From the NCBI GenBank assembly GCA_018711525.1, contig DVIF01000005.1, positions 1-35,443 on the forward strand: a DNA stretch of 35,443 nt, written 5' to 3'. The notes under the pieces were generated by a model. It saw only the letters and a program-made list of their open reading frames with translations, did no database searches and had not been told where the DNA came from. The DNA comes from Candidatus Ornithospirochaeta stercorigallinarum (GTDB taxonomy: Bacteria; Spirochaetota; Spirochaetia; Sphaerochaetales; Sphaerochaetaceae). The position numbers were made by a program, and so were the translations under genes. This document shows, one piece after another, positions 8,145-16,333 of the stretch (within the stretch, counting starts at the first letter, position 1; every line of letters starts with the position of its first letter).

Positions 8145-9116
8145 CTAAGTACTTTTTCGTTCAATCAGGGATACCGGTAGTACCTGCTTCGCAGGAACCT
8201 CCTTCCCCTCTGCGATATCAAACAGCGTTTCTATCACACGCTCTGCCAGCTTATCCACATGCTGGTGGACAGTTGTTATCTGCGGATAGATCAGAGTACA
8301 GAAATATACGTCGTCATATCCGACAATCTTAATGTCTTCAGGAATCCTGTAGCCAAGGGAATACGCAATATGGATGCAGTTCGCAGCAAGAATGTCATTA
8401 CTTGCGAAAATCCCATCCACATCGGTGTTCTCATAGAACAGCCTGCTTACAATCTGAGAGTAGTCAAGGTCGAGATTCTCCTTCTCCGTAACCTGATACA
8501 CCTTGTAGCTGACTCCTGCCTTCCTGCATTCCTCTATGAATGCGAACGACCTTGCATTACCGGAACTGCGCCCTTTCAGGTTTCCTCCGACATGTATGAG
8601 GTTCCTGCATCCCTTGGCAATAAGATGCCTGGTGGCAAGAACCCCACCCTGATAGTCATCCGAAGAGACGGAGGGGCTGTAGTTGGTATTCGCCCATATC
8701 ACCGTAGGAACAGAGGATTTCTGTATGAAGTCCTCTGTATCCGTAATATACGAGGTGATGATGCCAAGAGGTCTGCTCGCCTCAAGAGACTGGTACTTCT
8801 TCTTATATTCTGAAACATCATCTTCCGATACGGTTATCATCACCGTGTATCCGAGACTTGATGCAACACGCTCAAGTTCGTTTGCAACAAGCGCCCAATA
8901 CGGCTGTCTTATGGAGGGAAGGATCACGCCTATGCAGGTTGAAAGCCCCTTCACAAGAGAACGCGCCAGGCTGTTGGGACTGTATCCCAGATCCTCCATG
9001 GCCTTGTTGACCTTGGCAATCGTCTTCCCGCTCAAGGAGCCTTTGTTGTTTATGACCCTTGATATCGTAGCAGTCGACACCCCTGCCTTTTTCGCGACGT
9101 CCTTTATCGTAACCAT
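8145..9116 (-). CDS. LacI-family transcriptional regulator
   Basis: A 323-residue repressor. The N-terminal LacI helix-turn-helix covers residues 1-50 (MVTIKDVAKKAGVSTATISR), followed by the hinge helix with its SPNSLARSL segment and a periplasmic-binding-protein-like effector domain beginning at CIGVILP. It is encoded inside the sugar operon, 17 bp after the second permease and 9 bp before the sucrose phosphorylase gene, so it probably controls this operon in response to the imported sugar or a product. A candidate operator overlapping the -10 box upstream of the binding-protein gene (12,305-12,320) fits autoregulation of the whole unit. Confidence 0.92.
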   Translation of the reverse strand: MVTIKDVAKKAGVSTATISRVINNKGSLSGKTIAKVNKAMEDLGYSPNSLARSLVKGLSTCIGVILPSIRQPYWALVANELERVASSLGYTVMITVSEDDVSEYKKKYQSLEASRPLGIITSYITDTEDFIQKSSVPTVIWANTNYSPSVSSDDYQGGVLATRHLIAKGCRNLIHVGGNLKGRSSGNARSFAFIEECRKAGVSYKVYQVTEKENLDLDYSQIVSRLFYENTDVDGIFASNDILAANCIHIAYSLGYRIPEDIKIVGYDDVYFCTLIYPQITTVHQHVDKLAERVIETLFDIAEGKEVPAKQVLPVSLIERKST

Positions 9117-9133
9117 ATCGGAATCCCCCTAGA

Positions 9134-9985
9134 TCATGACTTTACAGCTCCTGATATTATACCCGCGGTAATGTGTTTCTGGAAGAAGATATAAATGACA
9201 ATTATCGGGAATACAGACATGACAAGCCCTGCCATGATGTTTCCATAGTCATTCGAAAAACTTCCATAGAACGTCCTGATAGCTATCGGGAGGGTATAAA
9301 GCTCCTTGTGCGTAAGTACAAGGGATGGAAGGAGGTAATCGTTCCAAAGTCCCAGTATCTCAAGAATGGCGATAGTAGAGAGAATCGGCTTCATAAGAGG
9401 GAATACGATTCTGAAGAAGACCCCCATAGGAGAACTTCCATCTATACGTGCAGCCTCTTCTATCGCCATTGGGATGCTGCTCTTTATAAAGCCATGGCAC
9501 ATGAACGTACACATCGCGGTACCGAAACCGAAGTTCATGAGTATGAGCGTCGTCTTTGAATTGAGTATTCCGAACTTCGCACCGTAAATCGATACAAGAG
9601 GGATCATGATCACCTGGAACGGGATTACCATCGATGCGACCATCACAGCAAAGCTGACCTTACAGACCTTCCAGTCCGTCCTCACGAAAAGGTATGCAGC
9701 CATCGCCGAGAATACTATGAGCAGAAGGATGCTGAAGCCTGTGATGATGAAGCTGTTCATGAACGCCTTCGGAAACTCCATGTCCACCCATGCTGTCACA
9801 TAGTTCCCCCACTGAGGCCCATTAGGATCGACAAGCTCCAGAGGATAACGTACGATGTTCACCTTGCTCTTGAGTGAGTTAATGAGAACCAGCACAAATG
9901 GAACCATATAGAGAATCAGGAGCAAGTATACGAAAACCGTCTTCACGATGGTCAATGTCTTTGTTTTTGTCATTTCTCTGTCCAT
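9134..9985 (-). CDS. Carbohydrate ABC transporter permease (MalG/MsmG type)
   Basis: A 283-residue inner-membrane permease with about six helices. The cytoplasmic EAA loop reads EEAARIDGSSPMGVFFRIVFPLM, which docks the ATPase. It belongs to the carbohydrate uptake transporter-1 family, with its partner permease one base upstream. A GGAG ribosome site precedes the ATG at 9985. With the partner permease and the binding protein it forms the membrane part of a sugar importer. No ATPase gene occurs in the operon, so a multifunctional MsmK/UgpC-like ATPase encoded elsewhere must be recruited. Confidence 0.92.
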   Translation of the reverse strand: MDREMTKTKTLTIVKTVFVYLLLILYMVPFVLVLINSLKSKVNIVRYPLELVDPNGPQWGNYVTAWVDMEFPKAFMNSFIITGFSILLLIVFSAMAAYLFVRTDWKVCKVSFAVMVASMVIPFQVIMIPLVSIYGAKFGILNSKTTLILMNFGFGTAMCTFMCHGFIKSSIPMAIEEAARIDGSSPMGVFFRIVFPLMKPILSTIAILEILGLWNDYLLPSLVLTHKELYTLPIAIRTFYGSFSNDYGNIMAGLVMSVFPIIVIYIFFQKHITAGIISGAVKS

Positions 9986-9986
9986 A

Positions 9987-10871
9987 TCACATCTCCACTT
10001 CTCTTTTCTTTCCGATATACGTCTGTGTCAGGGCAATCGCAGCGATTACGACAAAGAAGATAAGCGCTTCTGCCTGACCGATACCATAGCGGTATTCTTC
10101 AAAAGCCTTCGAGAAGATGTGCATTGAAGCCATCTTCGTCGTTCCATACGGTCCGCCCTCGGTAAGGGAGAGGTTGAGATCGTATACCTTGAATGTCCTG
10201 GTAATGGACAAAAAGAGACAGATTACGACCGACGGCATCATGAGAGGAAGACGGATCTTGCGTGTGATCGTACCCTCCTTCGCACCATCTATGCGGGCCG
10301 CCTCGATCATATCCTGAGGAATGCCTACGAACCCGGAGATGTATATGAGCATCATATACCCCGAATACTGCCATGTTGTGACTATCACAAGGGCTGCGAA
10401 TGCAAGTCCTGTGGAAGAGAGCCACGAACGGCGGAATATCTCAAGGCCGATATAATCATACAGGTTTACAAGAACACGGCTGAAAAGGAACTGCCAGATG
10501 TATCCGAGTATGATTCCTCCAATCAGGTTTGGAGTGAAGAATCCTGCACGCAGAAGATTCTGCCCTTTTATCTTCGAAGTAAGAAGATAGGCAAGACCGA
10601 ATGCGACAAGATTGGTAGTGACAACCGCAACAGCGGAATAAACGATGGTCAGACCGAGAGAACGCCAGAACACGGCATCATGGAAGACCTGTTTATAGTT
10701 CTCCAGTCCTATGAAATTCATATCCAGTGAAATTCCGTTCCAGTCTGTGAATGTAAGATAGACTCCATAAACCAGTGGAACAAGAACTACCATGATGAAG
10801 AAAAGCATTGCAGGCCCTGCAAAGCCAAGGAAATATATGGCTTTATGCTTTGCATCCAGTTTTCCCCACAT
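9987..10871 (-). CDS. Sugar ABC transporter permease (MalF/MsmF type)
   Basis: A 294-residue inner-membrane permease with about six helices and the EAA-loop sequence EAARIDGAKEGTITRKIRLP. N-terminal features (FAGPAMLFFIMVVLVP, then the TDWNG segment) are typical of the MalF-like half of CUT1 importers. A strong Shine-Dalgarno AAAGGAGG precedes the ATG. It is separated from the binding-protein gene by 65 bp containing a perfect stem-loop and abuts the second permease gene. Confidence 0.92.
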   Translation of the reverse strand: MWGKLDAKHKAIYFLGFAGPAMLFFIMVVLVPLVYGVYLTFTDWNGISLDMNFIGLENYKQVFHDAVFWRSLGLTIVYSAVAVVTTNLVAFGLAYLLTSKIKGQNLLRAGFFTPNLIGGIILGYIWQFLFSRVLVNLYDYIGLEIFRRSWLSSTGLAFAALVIVTTWQYSGYMMLIYISGFVGIPQDMIEAARIDGAKEGTITRKIRLPLMMPSVVICLFLSITRTFKVYDLNLSLTEGGPYGTTKMASMHIFSKAFEEYRYGIGQAEALIFFVVIAAIALTQTYIGKKREVEM

Positions 10872-10894
10872 AGCAACCTCCTTTTAAGAAAGAT

Positions 10895-10918
10895 GAAGGA
10901 TGCCATCCGGCATCCTTC
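10895..10918 (-). terminator. Intra-operon stem-loop after the sugar-binding-protein gene
   Basis: A perfect 10-bp stem GAAGGATGCC/GGCATCCTTC with a 4-nt loop lies between the binding-protein stop and the permease ribosome site. On the minus strand it is followed by ATCTTTCTTAAAAGG, a weak T-rich tail. It probably attenuates read-through or protects the upstream mRNA 3' end rather than ending the operon. Confidence 0.6.
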
Positions 10919-10936
10919 TCTCTGGTTAGAGCTCTA

Positions 10937-12265
10937 TCACTCTATAGGAAGATTCGCCTTCCAGTAGTCGTCGAGCGCTGTAGCGAGTTCAGCCCTTGTA
11001 ACCTCTCCAGCAACGTATGCCTGCATGGTCGGGGCAAGAACAGTCCTGTGGTCTGATGGCATGTAGGAAGCTCCATCAACAGTAAGACCGGCATTGATAT
11101 ACTCCTGGAGTCCGAGGTTGAACGGGTTCGTAGGAGGAAGTGTGATGTTCGAGAATGCTGTAACAATCTGGCACTTGTTGATGAGGACATCCTGACCAGA
11201 AGGATCCATTACGAGCCAGTTGAGGAACATCTTTGCCGCCTGCTGCTGCTCTGCAGAAGCGTTGATGATGTCGACTACGATGTACTTTGTCGAATCTACA
11301 ACAACCTTTCCCTGTCCAGGGTTGTCGTTGATCGGGAATGGAAGGATTCCATACTCAGATCCCTCTACTGCATATGGTTCGAAATCAGGCCATGCCCATG
11401 TTCCGTTCACCCAGAAAGCCGCATCTCCCTCTGCAAGGTAGCTTGCATTGAGGTCATAGTCTGCTGCCAGTGGATCATCGCGGTTGATGTTGTACTCGAT
11501 GAAGAGGTCAAGTGTGTCATATACATCGTTGAATACCTTGTCATCTTCGAATGTGGTCACACCATTGTGGACATCCTTGAGGAATGCGATTGCACCTGCC
11601 TTTGTTCCATCCTGATAGTCATAGACGTACTGGATCGGCTTATGACCGACAGCCCAGTCCTCAGAGCATAGGATCACAGGTGTCTCCATACCGGCTGCTA
11701 CGAGATCCTCTACAAGTGCTGTGAACTCATCAAGAGATGTGTAATCGGAAGGAACGAACTCTATTCCAAGAAGCTCCTCGATCACGCTCTTGTTATAGAG
11801 AAGACACATACTCTCGATTGTAAGAGGCATTCCATAGATCTTTCCATCAACCTTGTAGCCCATCACATCTCCACCTACAGCAACCCATGGCTCTGAAGAA
11901 AGATCTGCGATCCTCTGACCTGCGAGTTCCTTTACCTGGGCAGAGTCTACGATAGCGACTGTAGGAGCATCTCCGGATGCATAGCGCTGTGCGATTGTAA
12001 GTCCGGGATTATCCGTCTCCACGACTTCAATCTTAACATTGTAAGCACTTCCAAAGAGCGCAGCTCCTTCCTCTAAAGCGTCCGTGATTTCAGGCTTTGA
12101 GTTCATCAGTGTGATATTCACCGTCTGAGCAAAAGCTTCTCCGATCTCAGGATTCACAGCAACTGTGGCCTCAGCTGCGGCAGTTGCAGTCTCCTTGCTT
12201 CCGTTCGCAAAAAGCGAAAAACAGGAAAGAAGGACGATAAGAAATACTGCTAAGATTTTTTTCAT
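10937..12265 (-). CDS. Sugar ABC transporter substrate-binding protein (family 1)
   Basis: A 442-residue extracytoplasmic binding protein of the CUT1 sugar importers (MsmE/MalE-like). The signal peptide ends in LLSCFSLFANGSKE. Cys15 gives a possible lipobox (LLSC), while Phe-Ala/Asn-Gly is a possible signal peptidase I site, so anchoring is ambiguous. The mature protein shows typical features such as AQRYASGDAPTVAIVDSAQ and a Trp-rich region near FWVNGTWAWPDF likely to stack on sugar. It is the first gene of the operon, with a GGAGG ribosome site 7 nt before the ATG and its own promoter/operator. The ligand is probably the substrate of the co-encoded phosphorylase. Confidence 0.93.
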   Translation of the reverse strand: MKKILAVFLIVLLSCFSLFANGSKETATAAAEATVAVNPEIGEAFAQTVNITLMNSKPEITDALEEGAALFGSAYNVKIEVVETDNPGLTIAQRYASGDAPTVAIVDSAQVKELAGQRIADLSSEPWVAVGGDVMGYKVDGKIYGMPLTIESMCLLYNKSVIEELLGIEFVPSDYTSLDEFTALVEDLVAAGMETPVILCSEDWAVGHKPIQYVYDYQDGTKAGAIAFLKDVHNGVTTFEDDKVFNDVYDTLDLFIEYNINRDDPLAADYDLNASYLAEGDAAFWVNGTWAWPDFEPYAVEGSEYGILPFPINDNPGQGKVVVDSTKYIVVDIINASAEQQQAAKMFLNWLVMDPSGQDVLINKCQIVTAFSNITLPPTNPFNLGLQEYINAGLTVDGASYMPSDHRTVLAPTMQAYVAGEVTRAELATALDDYWKANLPIE

Positions 12266-12304
12266 GTAAAAACCTCCGTTTTTTATAGTCTTTCAAGACC
12301 TTAC

Positions 12305-12320
12305 GTTTATAATCATAAAC
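12305..12320 (-). promoter_or_regulatory. Operator-like palindrome over the -10 box of the sugar operon
   Basis: GTTTATAATCATAAAC is a perfect inverted repeat with 6-bp arms and a 4-nt centre. It covers the -10 box (12,312-12,317) of the sugar operon promoter, where repressor binding would block RNA polymerase. The operon-encoded LacI regulator is the natural candidate ligand. Confidence 0.6.
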
Positions 12321-12341
12321 CCTGTTTTTAAGAATTGTCAA
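12312..12341 (-). promoter_or_regulatory. Sigma-70-type promoter of the sugar operon
   Basis: On the minus strand, a perfect TTGACA (-35, 12,336-12,341) and TATGAT (-10, 12,312-12,317) are separated by 18 nt. Initiation near 12,305 gives a roughly 40-nt leader ending in GGAGG and the ATG at 12,265. Confidence 0.75.
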
Positions 12342-12461
12342 ACATTTACATAAAATTTTTATCTGTCGAAAATTATTCCATTTTATACAGGTGGGTATTC
12401 TGTAAATAATTACTTATATTTAAATAAATTATATAAAACATTGAAACTCAGGTATTTTTAT

Positions 12462-12479
12462 GAAAACGTTATCATTTTC
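12462..12479. promoter_or_regulatory. Second operator-like imperfect palindrome in the divergent intergenic region
   Basis: GAAAACGTTATCATTTTC is symmetric at 14 of 18 positions and resembles LacI-family sites (GAAAAC...TTTTC arms). It is followed at once by TATATA (12,480-12,485), a possible -10 for the plus-strand MATE gene, and sits about 120 bp upstream of the sugar promoter. Confidence 0.4.
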
Positions 12480-12559
12480 TATATAAAACAAACATTCCTG
12501 GGCTTTAACGGAAAACAAAGCGGAAAAATAAGTGGAAAAATTTCCCGCATGGAACTATC

Positions 12560-13966
12560 ATGCGTTTCAGTATGAGAGAGAAAACAAATGAAATAGACAT
12601 GACGAGCGGGCCGCTGATTCCCAAAATCCTCGCCTTCTCCATCCCTTTGATGCTATCAGGAATCCTTCAGCTTCTGTTCAACGCTGCGGATATCATAGTC
12701 GTAGGACAGTTCACAAGCGCACAGGCCATGGCGGCTGTAGGCTCCACCAGTTCATTGAACAACCTGATCGTGAACATATTCGTGGGACTCTCCATAGGCT
12801 CGAATGTCCTCATGGCACGCTTTTACGGGGCTCACAACCAAGAGGGCATCCACACCCTTGTACATACATCCATCCTGCTTTCTCTCATCGCTGGACTCTT
12901 TCTTGTAGTTCTTGGCGTTGCTCTTGCAAATCCATTACTGACGCTGATGGGAACACCTGATGATGTCATAGACCAATCGGTACTTTACATGCGCATAGTG
13001 TTCCTGGGAATGCCTGCCCTCCTGACTTATGATTTCGGCGCAGGAATCCTCAGGGCCATAGGGGATACGAAAAGACCACTTCTATACCTGCTCATATCCG
13101 GGATAATAAACGTATGCCTGAACCTGTTCTTCGTAATAGTATTCGGCATGGGGGTCGCCGGAGTCGCAATAGCAACCGTAGTATCACAGTACGTATCAGC
13201 ATTCCTTGTCATACGTTCCATGATGAAAACATCAAGCAGCTATAAGCTGAGGATAAAAGATCTCAGGATGGAAAAGGACATGCTGCTGCAGATTCTGAGA
13301 ATCGGGCTTCCCGCAGGAATCCAGAGCGCACTATTCAACATCTCGAATGTTCTCATCCAGTCGTCGATAAACTCTTTCGGCTCCATTGCGATGGCAGGGA
13401 ATACCGCAGCATCCAACATCGAAGGGTTCGTCTACACATCAATGAACGCCGTCTATCAGGCATCTATCAACTTCACAAGCCAGAATGTCGGAGCACATAA
13501 TACAAAGAGGATAACACCGGTCCTTCTTTCATGCCTTATGATTGTCTCAATCGTCGGAATATCGCTGAGCACAATCGTGGAGTTTTTCGACTCCGAACTC
13601 CTTGGCATATACTCAAGCGATCCAACTGTCATTTCCTACGGGATATCCAGGCTGCATGTGGTATGCATGACATACTTCCTGTGCGGACTGATGGATACCG
13701 CCTGCGGCTCGATAAGAGGACTGGGGTACTCGATGGCTCCGACCATCGTATCCCTTACAGGAGCATGCGGCCTGAGGATACTCTGGATCTGTACTGCATT
13801 CCAGATCGACCGCACCCTCTTCACCCTTTATCTCTCTTACCCCGTTTCCTGGCTTGTCACTTTCATAGCCCACATGCTCTGCTATATGAAATTCTCCCGT
13901 GACTGGAAAAGGAAGATCGAGAAGCTTGAGGGCAAGGCACAGGCAATAGGAGCAAATCAAGCATAG
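12560..13966 (+). CDS. MATE-family efflux transporter
   Basis: A 468-residue, 12-helix multidrug and toxic compound extrusion protein, which exports cationic or aromatic compounds using a Na+ or H+ gradient. The N-terminus 'NEIDMTSGPLIPKILAFSIP' and the segment 'LFNAADIIVVGQF' are hallmark MATE sequences, and the two six-helix halves are both visible. Start codons at 12,560 and 12,572 are both possible and differ by four residues; neither has a strong ribosome site. It is divergent from the sugar operon and followed by a small hypothetical gene. Confidence 0.92.
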   Translation: MRFSMREKTNEIDMTSGPLIPKILAFSIPLMLSGILQLLFNAADIIVVGQFTSAQAMAAVGSTSSLNNLIVNIFVGLSIGSNVLMARFYGAHNQEGIHTLVHTSILLSLIAGLFLVVLGVALANPLLTLMGTPDDVIDQSVLYMRIVFLGMPALLTYDFGAGILRAIGDTKRPLLYLLISGIINVCLNLFFVIVFGMGVAGVAIATVVSQYVSAFLVIRSMMKTSSSYKLRIKDLRMEKDMLLQILRIGLPAGIQSALFNISNVLIQSSINSFGSIAMAGNTAASNIEGFVYTSMNAVYQASINFTSQNVGAHNTKRITPVLLSCLMIVSIVGISLSTIVEFFDSELLGIYSSDPTVISYGISRLHVVCMTYFLCGLMDTACGSIRGLGYSMAPTIVSLTGACGLRILWICTAFQIDRTLFTLYLSYPVSWLVTFIAHMLCYMKFSRDWKRKIEKLEGKAQAIGANQA

Positions 13967-14002
13967 GTGGTTCTTGGTTACGATACCCCGTGATGATAGA
14001 AT

Positions 14003-14203
14003 ATGAATATGCTTAGAAGGAAAAAGAAGATAAGTCTTCCCCAAGGAGCTGTCCCTGCAATCAGGAAAAGCATATGCACAGGCGAGGAGACATTCGGGTA
14101 TATCAAAGACAACCATTTCACATCACTTCGCCTTATTCACAGCAGGGATGAAATATATGCAGAGTATGATGTGAAAAAAGAGAAGATAAGGGAAATCTAT
14201 TGA
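14003..14203 (+). CDS. Small hypothetical protein (66 aa)
   Basis: A short basic-then-acidic protein: a Lys/Arg-rich N-terminus (MNMLRRKKKISLP) is followed by a compact region with alternating beta-like segments and a charged C-terminus. No family is recognised. Codon choice (AGG, ATA, CTT, GGA) matches the neighbouring real genes, the frame ends just before the terminator of the next operon, and it follows the MATE gene by 36 bp in the same direction. No strong ribosome site is visible; starts at 14,003 or 14,009 are both possible. Confidence 0.5.
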   Translation: MNMLRRKKKISLPQGAVPAIRKSICTGEETFGYIKDNHFTSLRLIHSRDEIYAEYDVKKEKIREIY

Positions 14204-14236
14204 TTAATGATGCAGGCATCATCAGGATTCCAACAT

Positions 14237-14277
14237 AAAAAAGCTCCCATGAAAAGATTCTGCTTTCATGAGAGCTT
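14237..14277 (-). terminator. Intrinsic terminator of the BMP importer operon
   Basis: On the minus strand, a 14-bp stem AAGCTCTCATGAAA/TTTCATGGGAGCTT (one G-U pair) encloses a 9-nt loop and runs into TTTTTTATG. It lies about 20 bp after the last permease gene and is a strong rho-independent terminator. Confidence 0.88.
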
Positions 14278-14297
14278 CGAACCGGGATGGGATGCAT

Positions 14298-15242
14298 CTA
14301 TGTCCTTATTTCCCTATTGAACGGTTTGCCGAGAGCTGCAGGACTTGTAGTCTGGTTGCGTGATGTAAATGCGAGAACTACAACTACTACAACATATGGC
14401 AGCATTACGAAGAATTCATACGGGATGTTTATTCCAAGTCCCTGGACGTTATACTGTATCGTCTGGGTAAATGAGAAGAGAAGCGCTCCTAGCATGATCC
14501 TCACAGGCTTCCAATGCCCGAAATAGACAAGTGCGACTGCGATGAATCCCCTTCCTGCGATAAGGTCATCAGAGAACATCTTTATCTGACAGACTGAAAG
14601 ATATGCACCTGCAAGACCTGCAAGAGCCCCTCCGACGGCAAGAGCTTCATATCTGATCCTGTTTACGTTTATGCCCATGCTGTCCGCAGCCCTGGGGTAC
14701 GTTCCTACAGCCCTCACCTCCAGCCCCCAGCTGGTCTTCATGAGGATATACCAAGCGATGGGAACGAACAGGAAGGCAAGATACACCACGAGGTTATGAG
14801 AGAAGAAGATCTCTCCTATCACCGGTATGTCGGAGAGCAGCGGTATGGGGTTTGAAGGAAGTCCCGGGATGGACTGCGTTCCACCGACAAAGTGCCTGAA
14901 GAGTGTTCCAGCCGTCCCCACTCCGAACATCTGAAGCCCGATTCCTGCGATTCCCTGGGGAGCGCGGAACGTGACGACTATCAGGCCGAAGAAAAGTCCC
15001 ATCAATGCTCCGACGATGGTAGCCAGAAGCAGACCAAGGTAGTTCCAGCCGTTTGCGACAGCGCCACCGCCTCCGACAGCGAACGGGATGAGCATGCCGA
15101 CAAAGGCACCCATCGCCATTATGCCTTCACATCCAAGATTGAATACACCACTTCTCTGATTGAACATCTCTCCTATGGAGGCAAGAAGGAGGGCAACCGA
15201 GAACGGTACGGTCATGGCAAGAATGTTTATGATGATGTTCAT
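14298..15242 (-). CDS. BMP-type ABC transporter permease (second permease)
   Basis: A 314-residue membrane protein of the RbsC-like permease superfamily, in the subgroup paired with BMP binding proteins (YufQ/BmpD-like). It carries the family segment 'GEMFNQRSGVFNLGCEGIMAMGAF' near the N-terminus and 'ALAGLAGAYLSV' later, with about eight to ten helices. Its start overlaps the stop of the first permease by four bases, with AGGAGG upstream. The two permeases probably form the heterodimeric channel of a nucleoside- or related-ligand importer. Confidence 0.92.
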   Translation of the reverse strand: MNIIINILAMTVPFSVALLLASIGEMFNQRSGVFNLGCEGIMAMGAFVGMLIPFAVGGGGAVANGWNYLGLLLATIVGALMGLFFGLIVVTFRAPQGIAGIGLQMFGVGTAGTLFRHFVGGTQSIPGLPSNPIPLLSDIPVIGEIFFSHNLVVYLAFLFVPIAWYILMKTSWGLEVRAVGTYPRAADSMGINVNRIRYEALAVGGALAGLAGAYLSVCQIKMFSDDLIAGRGFIAVALVYFGHWKPVRIMLGALLFSFTQTIQYNVQGLGINIPYEFFVMLPYVVVVVVLAFTSRNQTTSPAALGKPFNREIRT

Positions 15243-16333
15243 TTCTTCTCCTCCTTAATTCTTCTCTTCTGAGAGTACCAATGCCAGACCTTATCCTCCA
15301 GATATGTGTTCTGAAGCACCATCTGAGCTGTTACGATCACTATGATTATAAGCCCCTGCATCACATCGACGATGTTTGCAGGAACACCTACAGCCCGAGG
15401 TGTGAGAGTCGAGCCATATATCAAAAGTGCGAAGAAGAACGAGGCGGGAATGATTCCGAACGGATGAAGCATTCCGAAAAGCGCTACAACGACGGCACTG
15501 AATCCATAATTGTTGGTAACACCTTCGATGGCACGTCTATGAACAGCTGCAATCTCAACTCCGCCGGCAAGTCCGGCAAAAGCCCCGGAGATGACCATTG
15601 CAAGTGTAATGTACGATGGTACGCTGATTCCGCCATAGCGTGCGGCCCTGCGCTCTGATCCACTGGCCCTCATCTTGTAGCCGAAACTGGTCTTCCATAA
15701 GAAGAAATAGACCAGGATCGCCAAAACAAGAGCGATGAATATCCCGTAATGCAGACGCCCTGTGATTCTCCCTATCTCCACATTCGCACTCAGCCTTGCA
15801 GACTGCGGTGTACCTGCACCAGAAAGCGCCTCCGCAGGATCGAGCATAGGGACACGAAGACAGAATGAATAGAACTGTGCAGCTATGTAGTTGAGCATCA
15901 CAGTCGAAAGGAGCTCGGAGACCTGAAGCTTTGCCTTAAGTATTCCCGGGATGAACCCCCATAATCCACCTGTCACGACCCCTGCAAGAAGAGCGAAAGG
16001 AAGGAGAATCGGTTTAGGCAGGTCAGGAAGGGCAAGGGCTACTGATGTAAAGCCCAGGATGCCCATCGCCATCTGCCCCTCAGCTCCGATATTGACGATT
16101 CCAGAACGGTATGCGACAGCGACTCCCAGTGCGATTATGCAAAGGGGGACAGCGCGGACGAATACCTCTGTAAGATGTCCGACCCTCGTAAGAGGGGTGA
16201 TTACAATCGTATAGAATGTCTTCCAGATATCTGCTCCAAGGATAGCGAGAATGGCAGAAGAGAGAAATATCGTTGACAGGATTGCCAGCATGATTATGAC
16301 AATCTTATAGGCTATCTTGAAATTCTTAGTCAT
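15239..16333 (-). CDS. BMP-type ABC transporter permease (first permease)
   Basis: A 364-residue RbsC-like membrane protein (YufP/BmpC-like) with about ten helices and the signature 'YRSGIVNIGAEGQMAMGILG'. The frame is open to 16,354, but the ATG at 16,333 is preferred because GAGGAGG lies 7 nt before it. This gives an 8-bp overlap with the ATPase gene, typical of coupled ABC genes. It partners with the downstream permease. Confidence 0.92.
   Translation of the reverse strand: MTKNFKIAYKIVIIMLAILSTIFLSSAILAILGADIWKTFYTIVITPLTRVGHLTEVFVRAVPLCIIALGVAVAYRSGIVNIGAEGQMAMGILGFTSVALALPDLPKPILLPFALLAGVVTGGLWGFIPGILKAKLQVSELLSTVMLNYIAAQFYSFCLRVPMLDPAEALSGAGTPQSARLSANVEIGRITGRLHYGIFIALVLAILVYFFLWKTSFGYKMRASGSERRAARYGGISVPSYITLAMVISGAFAGLAGGVEIAAVHRRAIEGVTNNYGFSAVVVALFGMLHPFGIIPASFFFALLIYGSTLTPRAVGVPANIVDVMQGLIIIVIVTAQMVLQNTYLEDKVWHWYSQKRRIKEEKK

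Noticed and set aside
13613-14116. A 167-codon minus-strand frame over the MATE gene end and the small hypothetical gene.
   Set aside because: Cys/Ser/Tyr-rich composition typical of antisense translation, no ribosome site, and strong evidence for the MATE frame.
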